From Candidatus Woesebacteria bacterium GW2011_GWB1_39_12 (GTDB taxonomy: Bacteria; Patescibacteriota; Microgenomatia; UBA8517): DNA of 40,136 nt. Shown here piece after piece: positions 14,536 through 21,816 of this stretch. The position numbers and the translations under genes are program-made. Position 1 is the first letter of the stretch. Each line of letters starts with the position of its first letter. Under the pieces are notes generated by a model. The model made no database searches and was not told the DNA's origin. It saw only the letters and a program-made list of their open reading frames with translations. The stretch spans positions 1-40,136 of the forward strand of contig LBWB01000016.1 of assembly GCA_000993405.1 (NCBI GenBank), given 5' to 3'.

Positions 14536-14775
14536 ATGTGGAAATATAGAACTTGTTTATATTCTCATAAACGAAAAAAGCAACCTCGTTATTGGGTTAT
14601 AACTTGTAGATGTTGTAAAGAAAAATGGATTGTAAAAAGTAATCCTGTTGGGGAAATAGATAGACATTGTAATAATGGTTGGGGATTAAATCAAAATCAT
14701 AAAGAGCCATATATTACCCACGAAAAATGGATTTCTCCTAAAACGGATGAGCTTGGATTTTTCTTTACATTTTAA
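14536..14775 (+). CDS. Small Cys/Trp-rich early protein, 79 aa
   Basis: First early gene. Basic N-terminus, CRCC motif (residues ~24-27), many aromatic residues (WKYRT, YWVITC, NNGWGLNQNHK). Probably a small zinc-bound fold. No Shine-Dalgarno; the ATG closely follows a leader hairpin. No family recognised. Confidence 0.55.
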   Translation: MWKYRTCLYSHKRKKQPRYWVITCRCCKEKWIVKSNPVGEIDRHCNNGWGLNQNHKEPYITHEKWISPKTDELGFFFTF

Positions 14776-14783
14776 TAATAGAG

Positions 14784-14815
14784 GACAAGCGGGAAATAAT
14801 TCCCGTCTTGTTTAA
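14784..14815 (+). terminator. Possible Rho-independent terminator
   Basis: ACAAGCGGGAA and TTCCCGTCTTGT pair with one bulge around TAA and are followed by TTTAAG. Located 9 bp after the stop of the first early gene. The T-run is short. Confidence 0.45.
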
Positions 14816-14830
14816 GGTGTTAATAATCAG

Positions 14831-14862
14831 ATATCAACGAAGTATTTTTACTTGGTTGATAT
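14831..14862. repeat. 14-bp inverted repeat with TTTT loop
   Basis: ATATCAACGAAGTA and TACTTGGTTGATAT, one mismatch, tetraloop TTTT, 31 bp before the 14893 gene. Too AT-rich for an obvious terminator; could be an operator or an mRNA leader hairpin. Confidence 0.5.
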
Positions 14863-14892
14863 TCGGTTATTATAAATTTATATTTTAATTAT

Positions 14893-15222
14893 ATGACCTA
14901 CTCTAAAACTGAGAGGGAACAATATAACGAGTATAGGTTGGCGGTTTGTGAAAAGTTATCAATTAGAGAGCTTGACTATAACGCTTTTAGGCGATTAGGT
15001 CAGAAGCTATGTAATATTTATGTTCAATCTTGTAATGGTGAGATTGACGAAATAGAGTACGAACAACAGGTAAGACCGTTATACATAAAAGCGGAGGCAT
15101 TAGCGAGACGCTTAAAACTTGAAATATATTTTCAGACTGACCCAAGAGGGAACACAATATATTTAAGCAAAGAAAAGATAGTAGATAATGACTATACACG
15201 AAATAGCATATCAATATATTAA
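14893..15222 (+). CDS. Conserved-type small phage protein with QTDPRG motif, 109 aa
   Basis: C-terminal LEIYFQTDPRGNTIYLS resembles a motif seen in small phage early proteins of unknown function. The rest is helical and charged. Long AT-rich leader with a hairpin upstream. No enzymatic motif evident. Confidence 0.6.
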   Translation: MTYSKTEREQYNEYRLAVCEKLSIRELDYNAFRRLGQKLCNIYVQSCNGEIDEIEYEQQVRPLYIKAEALARRLKLEIYFQTDPRGNTIYLSKEKIVDNDYTRNSISIY

Positions 15223-15232
15223 TTAATAGCTT

Positions 15233-15460
15233 ATGGGCTTTATGGATAAGCATAAAGCTCTGAAAGTTAGAAATTATAAATTGAGATTAATATCTCACAA
15301 AAAATATATGAAGATTTACGACTTAGACGGGGTGGATATTGATGAAGTATTTAGAGAGCTTGAAAGCCTGGAAGAAAAGAAAAAGGAAGTAAGGAAAGAA
15401 GAAAAAGAAAAAGCAAAAGAACGGTTTGATAATTATAAATTAAAACTAAATGGAATATGA
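15233..15460 (+). CDS. Small coiled-coil protein, 75 aa
   Basis: C-terminal half is an uninterrupted Glu/Lys helix (LESLEEKKKEVRKEEKEKAK). A second ATG three codons in is an alternative start. Overlaps the next gene by ATGA. Function unknown. Confidence 0.6.
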   Translation: MGFMDKHKALKVRNYKLRLISHKKYMKIYDLDGVDIDEVFRELESLEEKKKEVRKEEKEKAKERFDNYKLKLNGI

Positions 15461-15648
15461 AATCAACTAAAAAAATGATTGATTGGCTGTATAAGAGTGA
15501 TGATTGTTCGGATTTTCAAAAGGGGTTACGTTTCAAAATGTGGAGTCGTTACATTATGAGAAAGTTTAATGCGGTTGATGTTTCCAATTATAAGTTAAAT
15601 GACAAAGAATTTTCGTTACTTGAAAAAGTAACAGGAATAAAAGTATGA
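15457..15648 (+). CDS. Small early protein, 63 aa
   Basis: Starts and ends in ATGA overlaps with both neighbours, strong evidence for coupled translation. MIDWLYKSDDCSDFQKGLRF then a basic helix. No family recognised. Confidence 0.6.
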   Translation: MKSTKKMIDWLYKSDDCSDFQKGLRFKMWSRYIMRKFNAVDVSNYKLNDKEFSLLEKVTGIKV

Positions 15649-15779
15649 AAACAATAGATAGAATGATTATTGAAAATCTTGAACAACAGATTGAAATTTT
15701 AGAAGGTAAGGTTGATTTATTAATGGGACATATTAAAAAGTTAGAAAAAATTATAAAAGATTTAACAGAAAAAATATGA
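15645..15779 (+). CDS. Short coiled-coil protein, 44 aa
   Basis: MKTIDRMIIENLEQQIEILE and the following residues are a clean heptad repeat (Ile/Leu at a and d positions) over nearly the whole length, predicting a dimeric or trimeric coiled coil. ATGA overlap at both ends. Confidence 0.6.
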   Translation: MKTIDRMIIENLEQQIEILEGKVDLLMGHIKKLEKIIKDLTEKI

Positions 15780-16021
15780 ATACAAAAAAATGTAAACATA
15801 GTATAACAACTATGTCAAAGGTTGGGTTTGATTTTAGATGTGATAAATGCGGGGGAATAGTCCTTGATATGAGTGAAGATAATTTTACTGATAACGAATA
15901 TATGGAAGAAGTAAAAAGAGAAAATGACGAAGAAGCAAGAATGGAAGAATTAGACCGAATGGACTACAATTTTGATAGAAATTTTGAGAATGGCACTTTT
16001 GATGAGGGGGTGTCAAAATGA
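15776..16021 (+). CDS. Small zinc-ribbon protein with acidic tail, 81 aa
   Basis: C-x-H pair (CKH, residue ~6) and CDKCGG (residues ~22-27) form a likely zinc ribbon; the remaining 50 residues are strongly acidic (Asp/Glu/Asn). Coupled by ATGA on both sides. Could be a DNA-mimic or a regulator; no family recognised. Confidence 0.6.
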   Translation: MNTKKCKHSITTMSKVGFDFRCDKCGGIVLDMSEDNFTDNEYMEEVKRENDEEARMEELDRMDYNFDRNFENGTFDEGVSK

Positions 16022-16212
16022 AATACAAAGACTTTGAGGACTTTTTACGGAAAAAACACGCTGACCAGTACACAGGTACTGATGACTTAATGCCTGATGA
16101 TTATGAAGATTGGTTAATGGATTTGAGTGCTGATGATTTTATTGATTTTGGGAACGAATACGGGAAAGTAATTAAAAGTTTCATGAAGTTTCATGGAAGA
16201 ATTAGCAATTAA
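16018..16212 (+). CDS. Small acidic protein, 64 aa
   Basis: MKYKDFEDFLRKKHADQYTG then DDLMPDDYEDWLMDLSADDF: net strongly negative, a composition seen in phage DNA mimics and inhibitors, but nothing more specific is visible. Coupled to the gene before it by ATGA. Confidence 0.55.
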   Translation: MKYKDFEDFLRKKHADQYTGTDDLMPDDYEDWLMDLSADDFIDFGNEYGKVIKSFMKFHGRISN

Positions 16213-16229
16213 TTATGAAAGGAGAACAT

Positions 16230-16844
16230 ATGAATAACTTTTTAACAAAGAAAGTAGAAAAGAAAGCGGGAGAAATAGAGAGAAAAGGGAAAAAGTTTAT
16301 AAAGAGATTGAAAGTTTATGCGGTAGCTCTTGGTGTTGGGTTGTTTGTTATTGGTATGTTTTTGGCTTTTATGAACGTAAGCCGTTGGTATGACGAGAAC
16401 AGGGTTTTGTTTCAATTCCCGATTATCATTAAATTACAAGCCCCTGTAAGGATAGAGAAAAGAGCTAAAAGCGTGAAAATACAGGCGTCTGATAGGGTTA
16501 AAAGCCCTGTTGTACTAAGTCAAGCTATCCCTGTACCTTTAACCGAAAAAGAACAAATTTTAGCCCAAAAACATGGGGCGATATTATGGAAGATATACGG
16601 ACTTGAAAGTACTTGGGGAAAGGCTGACGGTTGTAGATTAAATAATAAGGGTTGGGGAGGGTTTGGGGTAATGAACGAGGGGCAAGTGATTTGTTATGAA
16701 AGCTTTACGAAAGCTGTTGAACGTGCCGAGTTTTGGCTTTCTAAGATGAACCCTGATAAGAATTTGAATGAAGCTTTGTGCCTATGGAATACAGGTATAA
16801 GACAACCAATGTGTAATTATTCTATAAGTTATGAAAATCTATGA
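16230..16844 (+). CDS. Membrane-anchored lytic-transglycosylase-like protein
   Basis: 204 residues from ATG 16230, chosen because AAGGAG sits 6 nt upstream; an ATG five codons earlier lacks one. Basic cytoplasmic N-terminus (KKFIKRLKVYA), one transmembrane span (residues ~27-50, ALGVGLFVIGMFLAFM), a linker, then a lysozyme-like domain with YGLESTWGK, Glu126 in the position of the catalytic Glu of SLT-type transglycosylases, and NKGWGGFGVMNEGQ. Only this one catalytic motif is recognisable. It would act outside the membrane on peptidoglycan. Its early placement, away from the late lysis genes, is odd. Confidence 0.65.
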   Translation: MNNFLTKKVEKKAGEIERKGKKFIKRLKVYAVALGVGLFVIGMFLAFMNVSRWYDENRVLFQFPIIIKLQAPVRIEKRAKSVKIQASDRVKSPVVLSQAIPVPLTEKEQILAQKHGAILWKIYGLESTWGKADGCRLNNKGWGGFGVMNEGQVICYESFTKAVERAEFWLSKMNPDKNLNEALCLWNTGIRQPMCNYSISYENL

Positions 16845-17065
16845 AATATCCTTATTTATTATTAAATGGTGTATTGTATTTATGTATTGATGATGATTAC
16901 CTAAACAAAAGAAAAAGAGAAAAAGAAAAGAACACTTTAAGGCTAACAGGCAAGAGTAAGTTTGTCAAGCTGTCAAGCCCCCTTGCGGGAAATATACGGG
17001 AAAAGATATTGAACGCTATTAAGGGTTTAGTTGAGCTGTATAACGAGTTGAAATTATCAGTATAA
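16841..17065 (+). CDS. Small basic protein, 74 aa
   Basis: MKYPYLLLNGVLYLCIDDDY, then KRKREKEKN, then a helix NIREKILNAIKGLVELYNEL. ATGA overlap with the lysozyme-like gene. An early promoter lies over its last codons. No family recognised. Confidence 0.55.
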   Translation: MKYPYLLLNGVLYLCIDDDYLNKRKREKEKNTLRLTGKSKFVKLSSPLAGNIREKILNAIKGLVELYNELKLSV

Positions 17066-17076
17066 TACTGTATACT
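17048..17076 (+). promoter_or_regulatory. Early promoter with ATACTGTAT operator
   Basis: TTGAAA (17048-17053), 17-bp spacer, TATACT (17071-17076). The inverted repeat ATACTGTAT (17065-17073) overlaps the -10. It drives the 54-residue helix-turn-helix gene 35 bp further on, so autorepression is plausible. Confidence 0.6.
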
Positions 17077-17110
17077 TTATATAATTAAAAGTTAATAAAT
17101 AAAAAAAGAA

Positions 17111-17275
17111 ATGAAACAATCTTTGAAATCAAAAATAATAGAGATGACAGAGGCGGGAAAGACACCGATTGAAATAACAAAAGAATTGGGTACTTATTCA
17201 AGCTATGTTTATGGAATACTCTCAAAATATAAAATTGAGAAAGAGTTGAAAAAATTAAAAGTTTTAAATAAATAA
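17111..17275 (+). CDS. Small helix-turn-helix protein, 54 aa
   Basis: KIIEMTEAGKTPIEITKELG then TYSSYVYGILSKYK gives a Trp-repressor/homeodomain-like helix-turn-helix covering residues ~9-42, with a basic helical tail. The ATG follows an A-rich leader without a strong Shine-Dalgarno. Located just after a promoter with an ATACTGTAT box; the natural candidate for the protein that binds those boxes. Target not shown. Confidence 0.65.
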   Translation: MKQSLKSKIIEMTEAGKTPIEITKELGTYSSYVYGILSKYKIEKELKKLKVLNK

Positions 17276-17280
17276 TAGTT

Positions 17281-17622
17281 ATGAAAGCTATTCATCTAAA
17301 AACTATAATAACTTCAATTAGAAGTAAGGTCGACCATTCTCTTGGACTCAGTATTTCAACGCCAGAATTAACAGTTGAGGAAAGTGCCGAATTTATGAGA
17401 TTACAAGGAATTGAGTGCGAAACTCTTTTTGACCCACTAACAACCAAAGAGCCTCCACACGAAGTTAAGAGTGAAATATCACAGAAAACACAAAGTCAAA
17501 GACTTCGCTCTGTTCTTTTTATACTTTGGGAACAAAGAGGAAAAAAAGGAACATTTGAAGATTTTTATAGAGATAGAATGGAAGAAATTATAAATGCTAT
17601 TAAAAATAAATTTGATAAATAA
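17281..17622 (+). CDS. Hypothetical early protein, 113 aa
   Basis: Mixed polar sequence; LTVEESAEFMRLQGIECETL (residues ~30-50) and a C-terminal FYRDRMEEIINAIKNKFDK, which resembles a small helix often seen in recombination/replication accessory genes. It abuts the next gene (1-bp gap). No family identified. Confidence 0.55.
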   Translation: MKAIHLKTIITSIRSKVDHSLGLSISTPELTVEESAEFMRLQGIECETLFDPLTTKEPPHEVKSEISQKTQSQRLRSVLFILWEQRGKKGTFEDFYRDRMEEIINAIKNKFDK

Positions 17623-17623
17623 T

Positions 17624-18061
17624 ATGGAAGAACCAAAAAATTCCGCAACTTTCAGTATGACCACGCTTGGTGGGTTTAACGTACTGTTTACAATTAGAGA
17701 GGGTGATATTAAAGCTACTAAGGATTTAGTTAGCTTGGTTGTGGCGGTTGATAAACATTTTACCGAGGTTGGGTTTAAGCCACAGGTTAAGTCATTTGGT
17801 GGTGGGTTTCCAAAGAAAGAAAAAGAGTACACAGGAGATATTTGCCCTAAAGATAGTGGTCGCTTATATCATATGGTAACTAAAACTGGTAAAGATATGT
17901 GTAAGTGTGAGAATAGCAAGTATGATTTTACAACTAAGACAAGCTCTGGCTGTGATTTTATAGCTTGGGGTAAAAACTTAGAGGACGCTAAAGTACAAAA
18001 AGCTAAATGGAACGCAAGTAAAACCGTTACAGCATTTGAAGCGGATAATCCTAATTTCTAA
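17624..18061 (+). CDS. Hypothetical protein with zinc-ribbon C-terminus, near the exonuclease
   Basis: 145 residues from ATG 17624, chosen because the previous gene stops at 17622. The N-terminal part (SMTTLGGFNVLFTIREGD, then LVSLVVAVDKHFTEVGFKPQ) is a compact alpha/beta segment; the C-terminal part (CPKDSGRLYHMVTKTGKDMC, KCENS, SGCDFIAWG) is a topoisomerase-like zinc ribbon. Two genes before the PD-(D/E)XK exonuclease; a single-strand-binding or recombination accessory role is possible but not shown. Confidence 0.6.
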   Translation: MEEPKNSATFSMTTLGGFNVLFTIREGDIKATKDLVSLVVAVDKHFTEVGFKPQVKSFGGGFPKKEKEYTGDICPKDSGRLYHMVTKTGKDMCKCENSKYDFTTKTSSGCDFIAWGKNLEDAKVQKAKWNASKTVTAFEADNPNF

Positions 18062-18062
18062 T

Positions 18063-18242
18063 ATGAATGTTAGTTTTTGTCCTAAATGCGGATTTCCGCT
18101 TGTAAAAGATAGAACAGTTAAATATCTAAAAAAAGAATATAAAGAAATGTTAAGCGGATTTATGAGATGTGAAAATTGTAAGATAAATTATAAAACACCA
18201 TTAACCTTAGATAATGAGGAATGGAAAAAGAAAACAAACTAA
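18063..18242 (+). CDS. Small zinc-ribbon protein, 59 aa
   Basis: CPKCGF (residues ~6-11) and CENC (~41-44) are a classic four-Cys zinc ribbon. ATG 18063 is chosen as it is 1 bp after the previous stop; a longer frame would overlap it. Basic; probably a nucleic-acid binder. Same spacing pattern (1-bp gap) to the exonuclease gene. Confidence 0.6.
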   Translation: MNVSFCPKCGFPLVKDRTVKYLKKEYKEMLSGFMRCENCKINYKTPLTLDNEEWKKKTN

Positions 18243-18243
18243 T

Positions 18244-18918
18244 ATGAAATACGATAAATATTTGTTTCATTGCTCAATGCTCCCTTTATTGACCACAAAG
18301 AGTAGAGTTAAGGGAGAGTTATCTGAAACCTGTAAGACAGAGCTTACCAAGATTTGGATAGAGAGTGAGTATGGCAGAGCCCGTGATGTAACTACAAAGT
18401 TTACAGAGAAAGGGATTATCTGTGAACAGGATAGTATTGATTTGTTAAATAAGAAATTGGCGAGTAGTTTTGTTAAAAATACAGAGTTATTAAAGAATGA
18501 CTACATTACTGGTACTCCCGATATTAGGGATACGGCTATTTGGGATATAAAGACAAGTTGGGATTTGCTCTCATACGTTCAATCTGATTTTGATAAAGCT
18601 AAAAAGACCTACTACTACCAGCTCTTGGGTTATATGGCGCTTGTTGGGGCTAAGAGTGGGCATATTGCCTATTGTCTTGTGGATACTCCTGATAGCTTTA
18701 TAAGAGATGAACTGTACAGGTTTTCATTCCAACACGACCCAGAGAGTGCCGAATACAAGGAAAAGGAACAGGAGATTATTAAGAACATGAAGTTTGGAGA
18801 TATACCAGAAGAAAAGAGGGTTAAGATATTTGATTTTGAGTTTGACCAAAAAGCGATTGATGAGGTTTATGAAAAGGTTAAGGAATGGAGAAAGTTTTTA
18901 AATGATTTACACCTGTGA
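18244..18918 (+). CDS. PD-(D/E)XK exonuclease (YqaJ/RecB-nuclease type)
   Basis: 224 residues from ATG 18244 (1 bp after the previous stop). The core is visible in order: YGRARDVTTKFTEKGIICEQ (motif I Glu region), ITGTPDIRD and IWDIKTSWD (the Asp and D-x-K active site), then YYYQLLGYMALVGAK (the conserved Gln helix). Such enzymes resect DNA ends for phage recombination, normally with an annealing protein. No RecT/Erf-type partner was recognised nearby. Confidence 0.75.
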   Translation: MKYDKYLFHCSMLPLLTTKSRVKGELSETCKTELTKIWIESEYGRARDVTTKFTEKGIICEQDSIDLLNKKLASSFVKNTELLKNDYITGTPDIRDTAIWDIKTSWDLLSYVQSDFDKAKKTYYYQLLGYMALVGAKSGHIAYCLVDTPDSFIRDELYRFSFQHDPESAEYKEKEQEIIKNMKFGDIPEEKRVKIFDFEFDQKAIDEVYEKVKEWRKFLNDLHL

Positions 18919-19267
18919 GAAATATTATAACGGGTTTGCGTCTGTAAGGTCTTTTGTTATGGAGTTGGCTAATAAAAGACATGAGGTGGTTGAAATAACA
19001 TTAGACGGGGATTTGGTTCCTTATGCTATGCGAGGACAGAAAATGAGAATAAATAGCAAGACTCCATATAGAATATCTCCCTATGTACAAACAGCTAAAT
19101 ATGACGGTAAGAATATTAAAGCAGGGCAGAAGTATTATCTATGGGATTATAAGTGGGAGCCAATGAAAGAAGTACCAAAAGAAGCAACTATGGACGGTAA
19201 ATTAGCTATGTTAGAGGCTTGGAAAAATCTTAACAAGCCTAAACAAATGGATTTGACAAAAATATAA
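18902..19267 (+). CDS. Hypothetical early protein, 121 aa
   Basis: Overlaps the exonuclease end by 17 bp. SVRSFVMELANKRHEVVEIT then DGDLVPYAMRGQKMRI, KYYLWDYKWEPMK, looks like an alpha/beta fold. Shares its coupling with the exonuclease, so an accessory role is possible. No family recognised. Confidence 0.55.
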   Translation: MIYTCEKYYNGFASVRSFVMELANKRHEVVEITLDGDLVPYAMRGQKMRINSKTPYRISPYVQTAKYDGKNIKAGQKYYLWDYKWEPMKEVPKEATMDGKLAMLEAWKNLNKPKQMDLTKI

Positions 19268-19300
19268 ACAAAGAGTAGGATAATATATCGGGATTGAAAT

Positions 19301-19342
19301 TTAGGGGCTAAGTAGATTTCATTGATTTCAGCTTGTCCCTAA
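19301..19342 (+). other. Stem-loop between exonuclease and replication modules
   Basis: TTAGGGGCTAAG and CTTGTCCCTAA pair imperfectly around a 19-nt loop, followed by GTTTGAGG. Lies in a 117-bp gene-free gap. May be a weak terminator or small RNA. Confidence 0.35.
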
Positions 19343-19384
19343 GTTTGAGGAACGACTATAGTAATAAATTAAATTAAATTCAAT

Positions 19385-19657
19385 ATGGCGACAAATTTAG
19401 ACTACCAAAAAGACGCTTTCAAAAAGTTAACTTCCGATATAGACAAGTATAAATATTTAGAAAAACTTCGTAATGTTCTTCGTGATATTCAAAAATTATC
19501 TTGGCGTATAACTCAATTTGATAAAAAATTCTCGCTTGAAAATACAGACAAACAACATTATGAAGAATTATTGGACGCTTATCTAGAGTTTGGATTAGAA
19601 ATTGATGATTTAGCTTTATGGGTAAGAGAAGATGAGATGAGAAAAAATAATCTATAA
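19385..19657 (+). CDS. Small helical protein, 90 aa
   Basis: Predicted all-helical and charged (YLEKLRNVLRDIQKLSWRIT; YEELLDAYLEFGLEIDDLAL). It precedes the replication-initiator-like gene by 20 bp and may act with it. No family recognised. Confidence 0.55.
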   Translation: MATNLDYQKDAFKKLTSDIDKYKYLEKLRNVLRDIQKLSWRITQFDKKFSLENTDKQHYEELLDAYLEFGLEIDDLALWVREDEMRKNNL

Positions 19658-19677
19658 GTTTATATTAAATTAAATTA

Positions 19678-20211
19678 ATGAAATACCGAAAAATAAATTC
19701 TAATTTTTGGGAAGATGGTTATATACTAGGACTTTCTAATGAGGAAAAATTACTCTTCTTGTATCTATTTACTAATTCTAAGGTTAATATGGTCGGTATA
19801 TATGAATTACCTGATGTGATAATCTGTTCTAGTCTAGGGGCTAGTATAGAACAGTTATCAATAATGAAAGAGAAACTACAAAAAGACAATAAATATGCTT
19901 TCTATAAAGGTTGGGTGTTTGTTAATAACTTTTCAGAACATAATCATTTTTCAACTGTTACTAATGTTTTAGAAACTTACCTTAAAGATTTCAATGCTAT
20001 ACCCCAAGAAATCCTTAATTATTTCTTCCACACTCTTAAACTAGACTACATTCCCACTATTAAAAACAAGAAAGGTAATGAGGTTATTGTTATTGATATG
20101 GATATTGTTATTGTTAAGGACACTAGGGGGTACACTAGAACAGAGCCTTACAAAAGGATTGGGGCTAGAACTATAGAAGAGAGAGTAAATCCTGATGATG
20201 TTCCTATATGA
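19678..20211 (+). CDS. Phage replication initiator / DnaD-like N-terminal domain protein
   Basis: 177 residues. The first ~100 (YRKINSNFWEDGYILGLSNE, EKLLFLYLFTNSKVNMVGIY, then WVFVNNFSEHNHF) match the winged-helix 'replisome organizer' pattern of DnaD/O-like phage proteins, which bind the origin and load the host helicase. The C-terminal part is short and polar, so the helicase-loading domain is reduced or missing. The only replication protein recognised in the window, implying reliance on host polymerase. Confidence 0.65.
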   Translation: MKYRKINSNFWEDGYILGLSNEEKLLFLYLFTNSKVNMVGIYELPDVIICSSLGASIEQLSIMKEKLQKDNKYAFYKGWVFVNNFSEHNHFSTVTNVLETYLKDFNAIPQEILNYFFHTLKLDYIPTIKNKKGNEVIVIDMDIVIVKDTRGYTRTEPYKRIGARTIEERVNPDDVPI

Positions 20212-20246
20212 GTCCTATAATAATATCAACAACATTTAGGTATATA

Positions 20247-20255
20247 ATACTGTAT
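20247..20255. promoter_or_regulatory. ATACTGTAT box before 20266 gene
   Basis: Fourth copy of the ATACTGTAT inverted repeat, flanked by TATAAT at 20243-20248 and 20253-20258. No good -35 was found. 10 bp upstream of the next ATG. Confidence 0.45.
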
Positions 20256-20265
20256 AATAGTAAGT

Positions 20266-20439
20266 ATGAAGCTAAGTAAAAAAGAATTAAAGGAAGTTCG
20301 TGAGTGTAAGTATTGCGATGGGGTAGCAATGCATAGAACAGAATGTTGGTTAAAGAGTTTCCAGATGATACCAACAGATTTACCTGACCTAACACCAATA
20401 AGAAAGTTAAAAGTTACCAAACTTAAAATACTAAAATGA
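20266..20439 (+). CDS. Small zinc-knuckle protein, 57 aa
   Basis: CKYCDGVAMHRTEC gives a C-x2-C...H-x3-C zinc-knuckle-like set (residues ~14-27); the tail is basic. Overlaps the following mini-gene by ATGA. Confidence 0.6.
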   Translation: MKLSKKELKEVRECKYCDGVAMHRTECWLKSFQMIPTDLPDLTPIRKLKVTKLKILK

Positions 20440-20510
20440 TAGAAGCACTAACCATTATCATAACTATTGGATTATTAATTTTTATAAGTTCATGGAGGTC
20501 AAAAGCGTAA
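20436..20510 (+). CDS. Membrane peptide, 24 aa
   Basis: MIEALTIIITIGLLIFISSW plus a short basic end: a single transmembrane helix. Very short, but framed by an ATGA overlap with the gene before and a 1-bp gap to the gene after. Confidence 0.45.
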   Translation: MIEALTIIITIGLLIFISSWRSKA

Positions 20511-20511
20511 T

Positions 20512-20697
20512 ATGAAATGTCCTGAATGTCAAAAAAAAGGAGATAAGTCAGAGATTTATATTGGAATGTCAACAAGAACTTTATTGGGTTGGCAACAATA
20601 TTATGATAAAGACGGAATTTTACATGATAAAGACCCAAACCATACAACAACTGAATATGAATGTTCTAAAGGTCATAAATGGAAAGATATTAAATAA
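20512..20697 (+). CDS. Small zinc-ribbon protein, 61 aa
   Basis: CPECQ at the N-terminus and C-x-x-GHKW at the C-terminus form a probable zinc ribbon with an insert between. Small early gene of unknown role. Confidence 0.6.
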   Translation: MKCPECQKKGDKSEIYIGMSTRTLLGWQQYYDKDGILHDKDPNHTTTEYECSKGHKWKDIK

Positions 20698-20718
20698 CCA
20701 TTATTAGTTTTAGCAAAT

Positions 20719-21024
20719 ATGAAGACTAAAGAAAAGAAATGTAAATGTGAAATAAAATATGCGTCTGACGGTAAGGTAAGATTTTGGAAAACTGATTGTC
20801 CAATCCATACGAAATCAGAAGTATGGTTAAATAAATCCCCAAAACCTAAAGAAAAGAAAGTAAGGATAGAGGAGCAAATAGAGGAAGTTTTAAGAAATAG
20901 AATACTTTATATTGGAAACGAAATTCCAAAATATTTTACAACTGATAAAAGAAGTAAGCAATTATATTCAGGCTATCCCCAACAGTTAATAGATGAATTA
21001 GTAAAAGTTATAAATTCTAAATAA
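20719..21024 (+). CDS. Small Cys/His basic protein, 101 aa
   Basis: KCKCEIKYASDGKVRFWKTD then CPIH gives a likely zinc site in the first 35 residues, followed by a helical charged part. No family recognised. Confidence 0.55.
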   Translation: MKTKEKKCKCEIKYASDGKVRFWKTDCPIHTKSEVWLNKSPKPKEKKVRIEEQIEEVLRNRILYIGNEIPKYFTTDKRSKQLYSGYPQQLIDELVKVINSK

Positions 21025-21027
21025 ATT

Positions 21028-21177
21028 ATGAAGAAACAAAATGAATGGAAAATGAAAATGACTTTGCTTTGTGATAGACCCGTTATAAGAGCAAAAAACC
21101 TTTACGAACGATTAAACCCTAAAGAAAAACAAGCATTTCAATTCTATTATAAATGGAGTAAGTTATTATTCGGATAA
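21028..21177 (+). CDS. Small basic protein, 49 aa
   Basis: MKKQNEWKMKMTLLCDRPVI start, helical, ends FQFYYKWSKLLFG. Located 3 bp after the previous stop. No domain recognised. Confidence 0.45.
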   Translation: MKKQNEWKMKMTLLCDRPVIRAKNLYERLNPKEKQAFQFYYKWSKLLFG

Positions 21178-21183
21178 ATAATT

Positions 21184-21351
21184 ATGAAGAACTTAAGAGA
21201 AGAAATAGAAAATATGATACTGACTTTCAAAGTTCGCACCGTGCTTCAAGAAGCCCAATCAGTTAAAGATATTAGCGAAATTGACTCAGGAACATTAACA
21301 AAAGAAAGTATAAATAGATTATTAAAACTTTTTGAAAAACACAAATTATGA
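21184..21351 (+). CDS. Small helical protein, 55 aa (duplicated start region)
   Basis: Starts MKNLREEIEN; the following gene starts MKNLREEIIE, and 27 bp of DNA around both starts are identical (21181-21207 and 21345-21371). Overlaps that gene by ATGA. Probably arose by tandem duplication. Unknown role. Confidence 0.5.
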   Translation: MKNLREEIENMILTFKVRTVLQEAQSVKDISEIDSGTLTKESINRLLKLFEKHKL

Positions 21352-21596
21352 AGAACTTAAGAGAAGAAATAATTGAGATATTAGGTAATGGAGTTTTCAA
21401 AGGAAAATTGTTTGAAGGACAATGTGGATTTTGGGCTGATACTCTTCTCTCCCTCTTTAAGCAACAGATGAAGGAGGAAATAAACAAAATAGAAAAGTTA
21501 GGAAGTTGGGAAGAAGGCAATTATGAATTGGTTATTTCTCATGAAGATTGGAAATCATTTAGAAAAAAACTATTAAAAAATATTGAGGGTTTATAA
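21348..21596 (+). CDS. Small helical protein, 82 aa
   Basis: MKNLREEIIEILGNGVFKGK then a helical, Lys/Glu-rich body (QQMKEEINKIEKLGSWEEGN). Shares its first 8 residues with the gene before it. No family recognised. Confidence 0.5.
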   Translation: MKNLREEIIEILGNGVFKGKLFEGQCGFWADTLLSLFKQQMKEEINKIEKLGSWEEGNYELVISHEDWKSFRKKLLKNIEGL

Positions 21597-21609
21597 ATTA
21601 TTTATTTAT

Positions 21610-21777
21610 ATGGATATAATTAACGGTTTGGATGGACAATATGTTGTTTTTCAAGGAAAATTATTAAAAATAGTAGGAATTATTACCTCTGAAAATTGGT
21701 ATAAAACGACAGATGGGTGGATAGAATATACTTTTGAAAATGGTATGAAAATAACAATGGGTAATAAAAATAGGTGA
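21610..21777 (+). CDS. Small protein, 55 aa
   Basis: From ATG 21610 (a longer frame would start inside the previous gene). MDIINGLDGQYVVFQGKLLK then beta-type sequence ending MGNKNR; perhaps a small SH3-like barrel. Low certainty on function. Confidence 0.45.
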   Translation: MDIINGLDGQYVVFQGKLLKIVGIITSENWYKTTDGWIEYTFENGMKITMGNKNR

Positions 21778-21816
21778 GAAAGTTAAAAGTTATAAAAATA
21801 TTGAGGATTTATAAAT

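Noticed and set aside
20204-20650. Minus-strand open frames opposite early genes
   Set aside because: They overlap well-supported plus-strand genes, lack leaders and break the strand pattern of the region.
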